A DNA stretch of 64,000 bases from Meghimatium bilineatum. Taxonomy: Eukaryota > Mollusca > Gastropoda > Stylommatophora > Philomycidae. Position 1 is the first letter of the stretch, and each line of letters begins with the position of its first letter. Positions 22,396 to 32,789 of the stretch are shown here, in pieces. The translations under genes and the position numbers were made by a program. The notes beneath the pieces are model-generated. The model was given only the letters and a program-made list of their open reading frames with translations. It searched no databases and was not told the origin of the DNA. Location of the stretch: the NCBI GenBank assembly GCA_034231615.1, contig CM067306.1, forward strand, positions 66,320,579 through 66,384,578, given 5' to 3'.

Positions 22396-22763
22396 TTCCA
22401 ATTAATAAGGACATATTTAAGGTAATGCTACGGTCCTGATGTTCACACACACAGTATTACATGTGCATGGTTTTCGCACACTGAAAACGTTGAGAACCTC
22501 TGGCTAGAGAATACATTTGAATAGGTTGAGAACCGCTGATCTAGGGAGTGCATCTATGTAATACTTTGAACACGGTTGAGGAAGAGTAACCCCACTTCTA
22601 ATTATGCACTTTCGTTTATCTTGCGTGACATGATCATACTCTGAGAGTCTTCTTCTTCAATGTTCATTTCAACGGTCCAACATATCCGTATTCAGTGGAA
22701 GACTTACAAGAGTATAATATAGTGCTAGTGAATTACTGAACGCGATGTTTTACTCACAAAATT
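22396..22763. other. Unassigned, includes a shrunken SINE family A relic
   Basis: At 22648-22710 TCTTCTTCTTCAATGTTCAT ... CAACATATCCGTATTCAGTG looks like a family A copy with its centre deleted. The rest is unassigned. Confidence 0.35.
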
Positions 22764-22862
22764 TTAGGGAAACCTGAACGGTATTAAATGTTAGGGAAAC
22801 CTGAACGACATAAAATGTTAGTGAAACCTGAACGACATAAAATGTTAGTGAAACCTGAACTT
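22764..22862. repeat. 26-bp tandem repeat, about 3.8 copies
   Basis: AAATGTTAGTGAAACCTGAA plus CGACAT. Confidence 0.9.
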
Positions 22863-23330
22863 GTTTACAAAATGGATTTATTTCGGAGACTTCTGCGGGA
22901 CGAATTTGTAATACTGTGGAGTTATTAAATACTGTGGGATGGTTTCTCGGAGCTTTCTTTCATACCTAGAAGGCTCCAACTTGTGGGCTAAAGCATTACC
23001 TATTGAAGAAGCCATTGGGGTTAGTCGTCTATGCCTGTTCATCTTTTCCATCACTGAAGAGTGCCTAGAAAAGAACAATAATAATGCAAACACAGTTTGA
23101 ACCAGGGTTCGCTCAGATGGTACATATTCATCTGGCAACTTGAGTCAATACGTTTTCCGACTTTGTCATCTTAGCTTGCGATCTGAGAGGATCTGATTCA
23201 AAAATCGTTTGCTGCATTGTTTTTGTTTTCTTTAACAATAATTCTTCGACGTTTCTATTTACCTACTTCAACATTATTCATTTATATAGAACACAACGAG
23301 ACGATAAGCTGGGCAAACAAGAAAGGGCAG
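22863..23330. other. Unassigned sequence
   Basis: A minus-strand open frame at 22878-23138 has no recognised domain or codon bias. Confidence 0.3.
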
Positions 23331-23662
23331 TGTCTACATTAAGACATCGATGAGGTGGCCAATGAGTGAAGAGATTGTCTACATGAAGACATCAATGAGG
23401 TGGCCAAAAAGTGATCAGATTGTCTACATTAAGACACCGATGAGGTGGCCAAAGAGTGATCAGATTGTCTACATGAAGACATCAGTGAGGTGGCCAAAGA
23501 GTGATCAGATTGTCTACATTAAGGCATCGATGAGGTGGCCAATGAGTGATCAGATTGTCTACATTAAGACATCGATGAGGTGGCCAATGAGTGAAGAGAT
23601 TGTCTACATTAAGACACCGATGAGGTGGCCAAAGAGTGATCAGTTTGTCTACATGAAGACAA
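23331..23662. repeat. 45-bp tandem array, about 7.4 copies
   Basis: GTCTACATTAAGACATCGAT plus GAGGTGGCCAATGAGTGATC and AGATT. Fifteen codons per unit keep one forward frame open (MRWPMSDQIVYIKTS). Substitutions fall in all codon positions, so there is no sign of selection on the protein. Confidence 0.95.
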
Positions 23663-24265
23663 TGAAAGCTCGTATCAGAAAATAAAGACAGTTATTCAAG
23701 CCAAAAGAAGCTAAAATAAGCACTAACGATGGCTGTCACTATCTAGACCTGCTGGTAGAGGTAACTACTTCTGAGGACAGGACACAACAGACTGAAGATA
23801 CACATGGTTCGACTGTGTACTTGTGAAACACATGAATAGGCATCCTACATAGGTGTCCACATGCTGCCACAACGCTCAACCTTGCAAACAACAGTTTATA
23901 ATACAAAAAGACGCATAGACGACAACGAAAGTCATCCAGAAACCTTGTCAGATGACGTAAACATCAAATGTGACCATTGAAAATATTTGACCTACTAGAT
24001 CATTGGGAATTATCCTTCGAAAGTGACGACATTTGACTTTTCCCGTAATTTTCATTGGTGACTATATGTATACTTGAAAATGATAGTAAATGAAAAAAAA
24101 CGGGAAAATGAAATGTGTCACTTGAGACAGATGATTTCCAGTAAGGATGTAGGTCTTGTAATAGTTGATGGTCACGCATCAGGCAGCGAACACAATAAAT
24201 ATTTGGTTGAATTAGTTTCGTCACAACATGACCCTGAAGAACTTGACCAATTATTACTCAAACAA
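23663..24265. other. Unassigned; small unrecognised open frame at 24074-24268 (+)
   Basis: The frame ends VGLVIVDGHASG then EHNKYLVELVSSQHDPEELD and a stop right before the SINE. The DGHxS motif is faintly like the middle of pogo-type DDE transposases, but the match is too short to call. No splice or promoter context seen. Confidence 0.25.
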
Positions 24266-24267
24266 TA

Positions 24268-24425
24268 ACATCATGAGATCTTCTCAAACTCCCATCTCAT
24301 CTCTCTTGTTCCAGAACAATAATCGTTTTAGATTTCCAACACAATGAAGTCCATGAAATAGAAAATTATCGCGTCGTCGTTTTATTTACAACAATGGTCA
24401 AACGCTGCAAAAAAAATTCGGCAAA
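24268..24425 (-). mobile_element. SINE family A copy, degenerate
   Basis: GAGATCTTCTCAAACTCCCA, GTCGTCGTTTTATTTACAAC and CAATGGTCAAACGCTG keep the family A order. The AAG tail has been lost. Confidence 0.5.
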
Positions 24426-24837
24426 ATATGAGATATAATTACAGACAATTAACATAACCGCAGTACCGCTAAATTTATATAGCAAATTTTCTCAAAATTT
24501 GAAGAAAACACATCAAACGATAATGCCAAAAATTTAAAAGAACAAAAACTAAAAAAAACTTTACGAACTGGATATAACCCTGTTGGCAGTAAACTAACAC
24601 AGCGAGACACCTTATCTTCTCTGCCACTTATGTCTGACATCGATCTATTTCGCCTCAGGTTATAGCAAGATAATGCGTCATCGATTCTGGGCATTTATTT
24701 CTTAATGGCCTGACAGTATCGATTTCAGTTCGCTAGCTAATTTTCCAATAACTTGTATATCTCTTGCGCTGTATTATTACTGAATTCTATGAATATGAAA
24801 TACACCTGCTGAATGGTTGTTTTTTTTTAGTTTTTGT
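24426..24837. other. AT-rich unassigned sequence
   Basis: No coding pattern or known repeat. Confidence 0.3.
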
Positions 24838-24838
24838 T

Positions 24839-24869
<31 letters not shown>
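24838..24869. repeat. Poly-T run
   Basis: About 30 T residues interrupted by few bases; could be the poly-A tail of a minus-strand retroposon, but no body is recognised. Confidence 0.8.
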
Positions 24870-24872
<3 letters not shown>

Positions 24873-24924
24873 CAAAAAATAATTGGTGGAGAGGGGGTGG
24901 GTGTTGAATTCTGCACCAGTTTGA

Positions 24925-25040
24925 AACCCTCCAGTTTGACACCCTCCTGTTTGACACCCTCCTGTTTGGCACCCTCCTGTTTGACACCCTCCAGTTTGAC
25001 ACCCTCCAGTTTGACAACCTTCTGTTTGTCACCATCCCGT
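24925..25040. repeat. 15-bp tandem array, about 7.7 copies
   Basis: ACCCTCCAGTTTGAC and ACCCTCCTGTTTGAC alternate. Confidence 0.95.
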
Positions 25041-25611
25041 TTGGTTGGAGTAAACAAGAGATCAAGAAGTTCAATGGATTAGCTAATCTGTGATTGATTG
25101 TTTTCTCCATAGATGTTGTTTGTTGTTCACCCAACACATGATAATGATAAACGCTTGTTATGCCTAGTTTACGACTGTCATTTAGAGAATATCAACAGGA
25201 GGGTAGATACAATTTCCACAGGGGAAAGGGGAGAGTTCACCTAAAAAAAGTCATTCGTGTGCCTTTTATGTCTGTGATCTTCTTATTTTAGATGAAGAAT
25301 TGTATGACTCGGATTTGTGAAAAGTCTTTAAGGAGGTTATTTCTTTTGGCCCACTTTTTGGTTAAGTTCCTAGTACGTGAAGTTATGTCCCGATTTGCTA
25401 CGGGCAGGAAAGGTCTGAACCCCCCCCCCCCCCACAATTTCCCGCAACTCTACAGACTGTCAAAACTTTATTAGTTCGTAGTTGGCTGATAATCTCAAGT
25501 ACAGGGATGCCAGAATATCGCTAATTCATGGCCAAATTGTACAAATTGTTACATTTTAAAATGTTAGTTGCCATGACATGAATTGTTTATTGCCTTTCCC
25601 CAGGTGATTTG
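25041..25611. other. Unassigned sequence with a C16 run
   Basis: A run of about 16 C lies at 25419-25434. No gene recognised. Confidence 0.3.
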
Positions 25612-25992
25612 TTATCCACTCTTGCCGTTAATCCTAGGGGGTGATTGGAGCTCTAGCTTGTGCTCCAAGACCGGATATGTTGCCTTGGTCATGTTGTGAC
25701 GTTGTTTGTTCAAGATGCCCCTAACGTTTTCTATCCATCTTTTCCGTGGTCTTCCTCTGACTTTGCACCCTGATCTCATTTGGTTATATTCTTGTACGGG
25801 CAACTTGTCGTGATGCATTCTCATAATGTGACCAAACCACTTGATCTGTTGCATTTCTATGTATTCTGTGCATACTAGTATACATATTTTCCCACTGATA
25901 TCTTCATTAAATAATCTATCGAGCCTGGTGAGTCCTGCAGCTTTCCTCAAACATCTCATCTCACTTGTCACTACATTTCTGTAATCTAAATA
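25612..25992 (-). mobile_element. LINE group 3, C-terminal RT fragment
   Basis: An open minus frame of about 119 codons reads TSEMRCLRKAAGLTRLDRL, QQIKWFGHIMRMH and RGRPRKRWIENVRG. These are the EM.CLR, KWFGH and GRPRKRW landmarks of LINE C-termini. Sequence details differ from groups 1 and 2. No 5' RT core is present. Confidence 0.85.
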
Positions 25993-26075
25993 GCTAGAGA
26001 ATCATCACTGGTATTCCAAACCAAATCACAACGTCCCAGTCAAGTAACATGTTCCTTAAAATATATTTGCGCACA

Positions 26076-26076
26076 C

Positions 26077-26120
<44 letters not shown>
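26076..26120. repeat. (ATCA)n, tail of the adjacent LINE
   Basis: Eleven ATCA units. On the minus strand this is (TGAT)n directly after the stop of the LINE ORF, so it is the 3' microsatellite tail. Confidence 0.85.
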
Positions 26121-26121
<1 letters not shown>

Positions 26122-26465
26122 CAACCCATAACACTTCAGGGTCGTAGGGGTACCACATTGGATGCTTCAGCACACAGAGTCCTCCAGCGAATTCTATCCT
26201 TAGCGATGCGGATGAGTGTGGAAATATCTAGCCCTGTCCATTCCTTGATGTTGTCTGTCCATGTCTTTATTTGTCCTCCTCTGCTTCTTCCACCCTTGAC
26301 AGTTCCCTGCAGTATTGTTTGTGACGATTAATCGTGCCTGCATACATGTCCGAACCATGCAAGTTTTCGTCGTTTCACTATTGAAAGCAATGGCTCCTGG
26401 ACACCTGCACACATAACTACTTTATTTCTTACGTACACATTGGTCTTATGTTCCCTATAGGAAAT
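26121..26465 (-). mobile_element. LINE group 4, C-terminal RT fragment with tail
   Basis: Minus-strand protein: HKTNVYVRNKVV, RRKLAWFGHVCRHD, GRSRGGQIKTWTDNIKEW, AKDRIRWRTLC, ASNVVPLRP and stop. Only one in-frame stop (TAA in the middle) breaks it. Ends in (TGAT)n. A second copy, carrying an insertion, lies at 40.74-41.27 kb. Confidence 0.88.
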
Positions 26466-26679
26466 GCGCACACATACTTCTATTGGATCGCAAACGCAGT
26501 CACAGAAGCTACCAAGATAAACGGCATGTGGGCTTATTCAAATCAGTCAAGAAGACTGGCTGCCAACTAACCCTCCGAAGTATAGTTCCATATCTGCTTG
26601 GAATCTGCTATCAAATCTGATGCTAGTTCTTTAGAGAATTGAGAGATCAAGAGTGTCGTAAAGCGTTCTTGCCACCACG

Positions 26680-27830
26680 ATTTCTTGTCAGATATACTTC
26701 TTTCCCTTTCATCTTGAAGCATGATGTGAGCTCAAGGAGGGTGGTATTTTCATCCATTCTCGTACAGATGGTGACCTCTACAATGTTTACAAGTTGGAAG
26801 CCAAAACCAGGATAAAGAAGATCCTTATAAGAGAGAAACTCGATGCAGATGATGCTGAAATTACGAGACAATCAAAGGAGGAACTACACAACGTATTGGC
26901 TGTCTTTTCTGTCTAGCATAAATCTGTACTAACAATCATCAAAAATCAAGCAACCATCAAGCAATCATCAAGCAACCATCAAGCAACCATCAAGCAACCA
27001 TAAAGCAACCATCAAGCAACCATCAAGCAACCATCAAGCAACCATCAAACAACCATCAAGCAACTATCAAGCAACCATCAAGCAATCATCAAACAACCAT
27101 CAAGCAACCATCAAGCAACCATCAAGCAACCATCAAGCAACCATCAAACAACCATCAAACAACCATCAAGCAACTATCAAGCAACCATCAAGCAACCATC
27201 AAGCAACCATCAAACAACCATCAAGCAACCATCAAACAACCATCAAGCAACCATCAAGCAACCATCAAGCAACCATCAAACAACCATCAAGCAACTATCA
27301 AGCAACCATCAAGCAATCATCAAACAACCATCAAGCAACCATCAAGCAACCATCAAGCAACCATCAAGCAACCATCAAACAACCATCAAACAACCATCAA
27401 GCAACTATCAAGCAACCATCAAGCAACCATCAAGCAACCATCAAACAACCATCAAGCAACTATCAAGCAACCATCAATAAATCATCAACCAACCATCAAG
27501 CAACCATCAAGCAACCATCAAGCAACCATCAAGCAACCATCAAGCAACCATCAAACAACCATCAAGCAACTATCAAGCAACCATCAAGCAATCACATATT
27601 GTGATAGATGGTGAAGAACTAGAGGTGGTTGACCAATGGACGTATCTAGGAACCTCAGACAACAATACATTATCCCTGGATCAAGATATAAGCAACAGGA
27701 CTGTCAAGGCGTCAACATCAATGAACAGACTAACAAGGAATGATGGTGTAGGACAATAAAACATGGACAACCTATATGCACTAGGAGAGACGATTAAACA
27801 GCTGTCACATGCGGTGCTTACATAGAGGTG
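26680..27830 (+). mobile_element. LINE group 5 RT segment split by an 11-bp array
   Basis: From 26740 the plus strand reads GGIFIHSRTDGDLYN, KLEAKTRIKKILIRE and LDADDAEIT, the last being the RT catalytic F/YADD box with its two Asp intact and the first residue altered, then EELHNVLAVFSV, a stop, and TIIKNQATIK where the array begins. After the array at 27598 it resumes as DGEELEVVDQWTYLGTS, DISNRTVKAS and MNRL. The gap normally holds about 30-40 residues (the region around a KKT motif), and here that place is filled by 657 bp of tandem repeat. Confidence 0.82.
26938..27594. repeat. 11-bp array, about 60 copies, inside LINE RT
   Basis: CAAGCAACCAT with CAAACAACCAT, CAAGCAACTAT and CAAGCAATCAT variants. 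The variant order around CAACTATC at 27061 recurs at 27292, 231 bp (21 units) later, a higher-order duplication. Confidence 0.96.
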
Positions 27831-28083
27831 TTTGGAATTAGGTGGTAGGACTACGTCTATCCTTATAAAATTCCTCCTCCTCCTCCCCCACCCCACTGTT
27901 GTTAACACCACGACTATCATGTTTTCTGGCATGTTGGTGTTCCGAGCCTAATGCTGCCGAAACGGACATCAGAGCACAACTCTGGCCCTTGCGATAGTTT
28001 TCTGTGTTATTCCGCCCGCATATGATGTGCTCGTCCACCAACGGAGAAGGCTCAAGCTCTAGTGTTGTGTTAGTGCTTTTAGA
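27831..28083. other. Unassigned sequence
   Basis: Nothing recognised. Confidence 0.3.
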
Positions 28084-28290
28084 ATGTCAGAAATGGGAGT
28101 TTCTAGAGGTGACACAAAGAAAAAGTCGTGTTTTTGGAAAGACTCGAAGATCACATAATCAACACCTGATGACTATTTGGGACCATTATACATACACCGG
28201 GATGGCTACTGTAACGGAGAGCGGAGCACTTATGGGAGTGTCCCACGCGCTTTGATGCTAGTTTCTAATCAAGAATCAATAATCAAGGAC
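28084..28290 (+). mobile_element. LINE group RH, tail after RNase H domain
   Basis: The nucleotide string around GAAGATCACATAATCAACAC and GGAGCACTTATGGGAGTGTC matches 56.16-56.31 kb (GAAGATCACACAATCAACAC, GGAGCACTTATGGGAATGCC). In one frame it reads GKTRRSHNQHLM. In the 56-kb copy this directly follows the RNase H domain, which places it. Confidence 0.65.
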
Positions 28291-28715
28291 AATCTCACTA
28301 ACACTGATATACTGGAACCAATAGGCAGTACCAAAATAGGCAGTTCCATGTTCAGTTCAAAGACAAGTGCAAACACGATATCCATGATACACAGACATTG
28401 ATACAGAATTATGTGAACAGGATGCCATTGATCATGTTGTATCGAGGAGAAATATTAGGAATGGTATATAGAGAAAGGAGAAAGTGGTAGAAGTTAGTAA
28501 AAGGGCTGCATGTTAAAGAAGACAAACAACAACACACGATGGTACAAGAGGTCCTGTGATGTCCTTGTACATACTGTGGAAGACTCAGATTGATCATATG
28601 AGTTACATCCATCAACGCCATGGGTAGTAGGCTATGTTTCTTGTAACACAACAATAGCATTAACATCTGGAGAGTCGGAAAGCTGACAGAATAGAACTGC
28701 TGGTGCTGAGAAATC
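28291..28715. other. Unassigned sequence
   Basis: Nothing recognised. Confidence 0.3.
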
Positions 28716-29005
28716 TGGTTTTTGTTGTTCTTCTTCTACTTCGTTCTTTCTCAAACTTCTGTAAATGAACATGATGTAGTCAGAGAACGGAATGCATTGT
28801 GTTATGGTGTACAGCTTAGATGTGATGGCTGAGCTTTTCTTCCTGACACATACGACTTTAGCATGAATTATGAGTTACTTTGACCCTATATAAGGTGGGG
28901 CAGCTAAATCCACCCCAATACTTCCTTAGTCGAATCTTACGGCAAGCATGGAAGGTAAATATTTGTGTTATTTTTTATTTCCCTTTCAGGTTTCGGCACG
29001 ACGAG
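28716..29005 (-). mobile_element. SINE family B copy
   Basis: Plus order: GTTCTTCTTCTACTTCGTTC, GATGTAGTCAGAGAACGGAA, TGACCCTATATAAGGTGGGG and CCTTAGTCGAATCTTACGGC. Family B shares its (AAG)n end and first ~80 bp with family A and then differs. Other copies: 36.10, 41.77 and 43.60 kb. Confidence 0.7.
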
Positions 29006-29065
29006 GGCAAACTCTGTCTATGAATGTAAGCTAGGTTGAGCTGTGCTTTCCAAGCAATTACATCT

Positions 29066-29292
29066 AGAGTGATGGTGCATGCTAATACAAACAGTGCACT
29101 AAATCCAGATAGATGGTGCATGCTAATACAAACAGTGCACTAAATCCAGATAGATGGTGCACGATGATACAGACGGTGCACTAAATCCAGATAGATGGTG
29201 CACGATGATACAGACGGTGCACTAAATCCAGATAGATGGTGCACGATGATACAGACGGTGCACTAAATCCAGATAGATGGTGCACGATGATA
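29066..29292. repeat. 41-bp tandem array, about 5.5 copies
   Basis: GATGGTGCACGATGATACAG plus ACGGTGCACTAAATCCAGAT and A. GGTGCAC appears twice per unit. Confidence 0.95.
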
Positions 29293-29740
29293 ATTATAGA
29301 AATATATAAGATTATTAGTTTTGAGAATTTCGGGCAAACCCATGGGTGCAGAGTCTCTTCTAGCAAATGAAGTATGTGTAAAATAGAAGTACCCATGACT
29401 CGCCGGTTAACCACAGCGAGCTATAAACAGGGCGATATAACAAAAGGTAAGCATCGTCTCATTCAAATCGTTTATAATACTTTTTAAATATAGAAACAGA
29501 CACACGGCACAACATGACCGTATTGCGTCACTTCGGGAGGCTAACCTCGAGCTGTCAACCAATGAAAAGAAGTAGGCAGCCTCTCGTAGTGACGCGCATT
29601 AGAAATGTGTTGTGACGTGTGTCTGTGGATAAATCAAAACAATAAAAGTAAAAAAAACGGTCATGGATGAGTCGATGTTTACCTTTTGTTGTATTGCATT
29701 GTCCATAGCTCGCTGTGGTTACATAGATAGATAGAATATA
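29293..29740. other. Unassigned sequence with an inverted-repeat hint
   Basis: GCGAGCTATAAACAG near 29418 and GCTCGCTGTGGTTA near 29707 are opposed (ACCACAGCGAGCTAT against ATAGCTCGCTGTGGT, 15 of 15 complementary), enclosing about 290 bp. With CCTCGAGC.. and GTGACG words between, it could be a MITE-like fold-back. Confidence 0.4.
29407..29720. mobile_element. Possible MITE bounded by 15-bp inverted repeat
   Basis: ACCACAGCGAGCTAT near 29410 and its exact complement ATAGCTCGCTGTGGT near 29705 delimit about 310 bp. AACAAAAGGTAAGCATCG next to the left arm and GTTTACCTTTTGTTG near the right arm extend the complementarity imperfectly. No transposase. Target duplication not identified. Confidence 0.5.
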
Positions 29741-29747
29741 TTGAGAC

Positions 29748-29961
29748 CACTGGAGTATGGAGCCAAATTGTTTGGAACTTCGGTCTCAAAACCGTGAGGT
29801 CTTTGAGGCCATGGGTTCAAATCACAGGTTGGCATATACTTTTATATGTCGGAGGTACAATAAAAAAATCACCATGTGCACGTAGTAGAGACTGCTATTC
29901 TAAAGATGCAATTATCTATCTGTCTATTTATCTATCTAATCTATCTATCTATCTATCTCTC
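29748..29961 (+). mobile_element. tRNA-derived SINE with (TCTA)n tail
   Basis: GAGCCAAATTGTTTGGAAC (A-box-like) and GGGTTCAAATC (B box) are about 50 bp apart, which fits a long-variable-arm (Leu or Ser type) tRNA origin. A short body follows and the element ends in TCTATCTATCTATC at 29916-29961. Confidence 0.6.
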
Positions 29962-29982
29962 TGTCTTTCTATCCATGTTCCT

Positions 29983-30115
29983 TCAGCGCTGAAAGCGGTA
30001 CATGGGGCAGAAACCAGAGCTCTCCAGTTCGAGCAACTTCGACTTTGGACTTCCTCGTTGTCTTTTGCCATCTGGTGTCCATGTTAATGCTTTCAGTGAC
30101 AGTCTGTTTCCATTC
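29983..30115 (-). mobile_element. LINE group 6 C-terminal scrap
   Basis: Minus strand reads LTWTPDGKRQRGSPKSK. The ALTWTPEGKRKRGRPK motif is a familiar C-terminal block in one set of LINE proteins. Only about 40 codons remain. Two arrays lie immediately to its right, in what would be the upstream LINE region. Confidence 0.7.
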
Positions 30116-30121
30116 AATCTA

Positions 30122-30213
30122 AGTACATATGTCCGATATAATACACATGTCCGATATAATACACATGTCCGATATAATACATATGTCCGATATAATACAT
30201 ATGTCCGATATAA
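30122..30213. repeat. 18-bp tandem repeat, 5 copies
   Basis: ATGTCCGATATAATACAC and ATGTCCGATATAATACAT. Confidence 0.95.
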
Positions 30214-30243
30214 TATCATCGTTTTCTTCTTATTGTTGTAGAA

Positions 30244-30416
30244 GCATATTACTGTTTGGTGACATCTCTTACTTGCTGTTTGGTGACATCTCGTACTTGC
30301 TGTTTGGTGACATCTCTTACTTACTGTTTGGTGACATCTCTTACTTGCTGTTTGGTGACATCTCTTACTTGCTGTTTGGTGACATCTCTTACTTGCTGTT
30401 TGGTGACATCTCTTAC
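30244..30416. repeat. 24-bp tandem array, about 7 copies
   Basis: TTGCTGTTTGGTGACATCTC plus TTAC, nearly identical copies. Confidence 0.95.
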
Positions 30417-30493
30417 GCTGTGTGACATGAATTCGTCCCATCCAATATTTAAGAGAAAATTCAAGTAGGAAGCATGAGGATAAATGAAAATCA

Positions 30494-30758
30494 TTCTTAC
30501 AGCTGGCGGGAATTGAACCAAGTCTGTTCTAGCAGCACCATATCGCTTCGCAACACAAGGGAACAGGTCTTCCGTACTTGACCAACCACATCCCAAAAAA
30601 ATATGTGATTTCGTCAAGACATCCAACCTGTGTACTGAAGCCACATGTTTTTTTGTGGGGTGATGTGGTTGGTCAAGTATGGAAAACCTGTTTACTTGTG
30701 TTGTGAAGCATTTCGGTGCTGCTAGACGGACCTAGTTCAATTCCCGTCAACTGTAAGC
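30494..30758. mobile_element. Fold-back element 1 with tRNA-like arms
   Basis: The left arm (TTACAGCTGGCGGGAATTGA, CCGTACTTGACCAACCACAT) and the right arm (GTGATGTGGTTGGTCAAGTA, TAGTTCAATTCCCGTCAACT) are inverted copies. GTTCAATTCCCG resembles a pol III B box and TTGGTCAAGTATGG an A box. The same arm sequence builds fold-back element 2 at 53.77-54.34 kb. Confidence 0.7.
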
Positions 30759-31400
30759 AATATTTAATTGTCTTGTAAGACATTTTTTTAGATGGATTTA
30801 ATTTTTTCTCCAGTTGTTTTGTTATTTTCCTACTTCCGCAACCTATGTTAATATGAACATTGAACAGTTGTAGATTGCTATATTTACTTATTATGTTTGA
30901 TTTCCAGATTTTTTTGTGAGAGGTGGTTGAATGCACTTTAATGCCAAACAATTCTAGTTGCAAATTCGTTTGTTGTATTTCCATCGTGTGCAATTTTGCT
31001 GCCTAAATAGGAAAATGTATCACCATTTGAATTGTTCCTGAATTGAGAGTAATTTTAAATTACAGTTAGTAAATAGAATTCTTGATAACCGTAAAATGAT
31101 AAAATAAAAATCATAACTTTGTTAAATACAATTTGTGGTTGTCAAGAATCTACCAGCATTGACTAAGTATGCAGTACCATCTCTCCTCTCACATCAATGC
31201 CCTGGATACAATATATTCACGAACATCCACAGATTTCTAACCATCCACTATAAGTGAAAATCTAAATGAAAATAGAACAGCAGAATTCCATTCAGGACGG
31301 GAAACGCTTTCAATTTTGGACGCGACCTAAAATAAAAAAATAATCTCCGAGAAAAATTCAACGAAAACCCACTGTGTCTATGACGACATAATTACAAAAT
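30759..31400. other. AT-rich unassigned sequence
   Basis: No gene, RNA or known repeat recognised. Confidence 0.3.
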
Positions 31401-31404
31401 CAAT

Positions 31405-31780
31405 TCAATGACGTCATTGGGTGACCTTGTCGTTTTTGCTGCATAGGCTTTCCTCTCTTTGATATTCCAGAGGGAATTCTAGAAAATCAATACGTCATAG
31501 CTCAATGACGTCAAGCGCGAGGGGGAAACTCCGCACTAGGAACCCCCCATGAAAAAAGACCCAGAAAAACTACCGTATAAGGCAAATGTGACGTCATTGC
31601 CGCGACAGATTAACCACTGGGAGATAGCCCTAAATTGCTTGCTGTAGAATTATGTCTCCGCTGCCTGCGTCATCTCAACGTAATCAATGTTATACAACAT
31701 AGAGGGAAGGGTATTTTCCATTCTGTGAGTGCCAAATACAGCCTTGGTCGATCTCCAGGTCTTCGTTTGACGTCATTCCC
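31405..31780. promoter_or_regulatory. Cluster of four CRE palindromes
   Basis: TGACGTCA occurs at 31409-31416, 31506-31513, 31589-31596 and 31768-31775. The first is embedded in CAATGACGTCATTG, a longer palindrome. The surrounding sequence is free of tandem repeats and is richer in G+C than its flanks. This looks like a regulatory element bound by CREB/ATF proteins. No target gene is identified. Confidence 0.45.
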
Positions 31781-32610
31781 AGCCCCAGCGATTGTTTTAT
31801 TTTTTGTCTTCTAATTTGCAACCAATAATTATTTGTGAATTAAATCTAGAAATCACGAGGAGAAAATCGAAATAAAATCTCTTACAGAATCCAGAAACTG
31901 CCGACAGGGATGATGGAACTAGGTCAGGGAATTCATAAATGATATTTTGTTCAGTTTTGCCGATTTTGCAAGAAATAACAGATCGGAAAATAGATTTGGA
32001 AAAGTCTTGAGTCTTACCCACGGTCGTAAAATCTCAATATGAAACTGATGTTTGCTGAAATTATGATTCCTGTTTTCAAATACATGATTCTTCCGGCAAA
32101 CACAGCTAATAATCTGTATTTACCGTACTGTTTGTTATGCCAATAATGTATATTATATGGATAAATTTAACACGTCCTTTCATTAGGATGGGTATGTAAT
32201 AATTTTCTGCAGTTCTGCAAATATTTATTTGTTACTTTTATTGTTGATTTCGTGTGGGCTGCCTACACACATACATTATCTCAATAAAAACCTCAGATAT
32301 TGTTTGTTTTCTTGTTGTTTTCTCGAACTTTATTATTAATACTCAAAACATCAGTGACAATGATAATGTTGCTAATGAAAAAAATCAATACTCATGTCGT
32401 TATGCCACAGGCAGTGAGATTCGGTAGTGCAAATTAAATCTTTCATTTATTTTCCGCTGAGACAACCATTGCTAGGATATGTGTGACTAAAGACGTCTAG
32501 ATATAGACTCTACAACGTGACTGACTACGGATGTTATCAAGAATCATGACCAGATAATTCCCGCAGAGAATTTACCAAATTTATTGAATAGTTACGCATG
32601 TGGTTGCGTC
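31781..32610. other. AT-rich unassigned sequence
   Basis: An acceptor-like ATCTCTTACAG lies at about 31879-31889 before a 17-codon open stretch (NPETADRDDG, then a stop). Too short to call an exon. Confidence 0.3.
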
Positions 32611-32612
32611 TG

Positions 32613-32742
32613 TGGGCCTCACCAATGTCCCAATAGACATACCATCCATGCAACAGAAAACCTTATTGGATGACATGCCGTTATATTGAGGTTATATTCT
32701 TAGAGAAGCTTCATGGCATGTCATCTATACAGTTATGCTTGT
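32613..32742 (+). mobile_element. Dispersed repeat E, copy 1
   Basis: GGGCCTCACCAATG, CCATGCAACAGAAAACCTTA and GGCATGTCATCTATACAGTT are matched in the same order on the minus strand at 49.10-49.27 kb. No coding content; class unknown. Confidence 0.6.
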
Positions 32743-32789
32743 ATTTTGTTGTTGAAATGTGTTTCATGTTTACCTGAATATATATGTAT

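Noticed and set aside
23350-23685. 111-codon frame with 15-residue repeats (MRWPMSDQIVYIKTS)
   Set aside because: Substitutions between units hit all codon positions, no signal peptide or domain, and the frame simply follows the 45-bp unit.
24074-24268. DGHASG motif as a pogo-type transposase remnant
   Set aside because: Too short; the catalytic Asp spacing cannot be checked and no terminal repeats are visible.
31797-32021. Minus-strand 74-codon frame with a donor-like TCTGTAAGAG, considered as a second exon related to 17.2 kb
   Set aside because: Similarity to the 17.2-kb frame is limited to a few CATCATCCC words and codon bias is absent.
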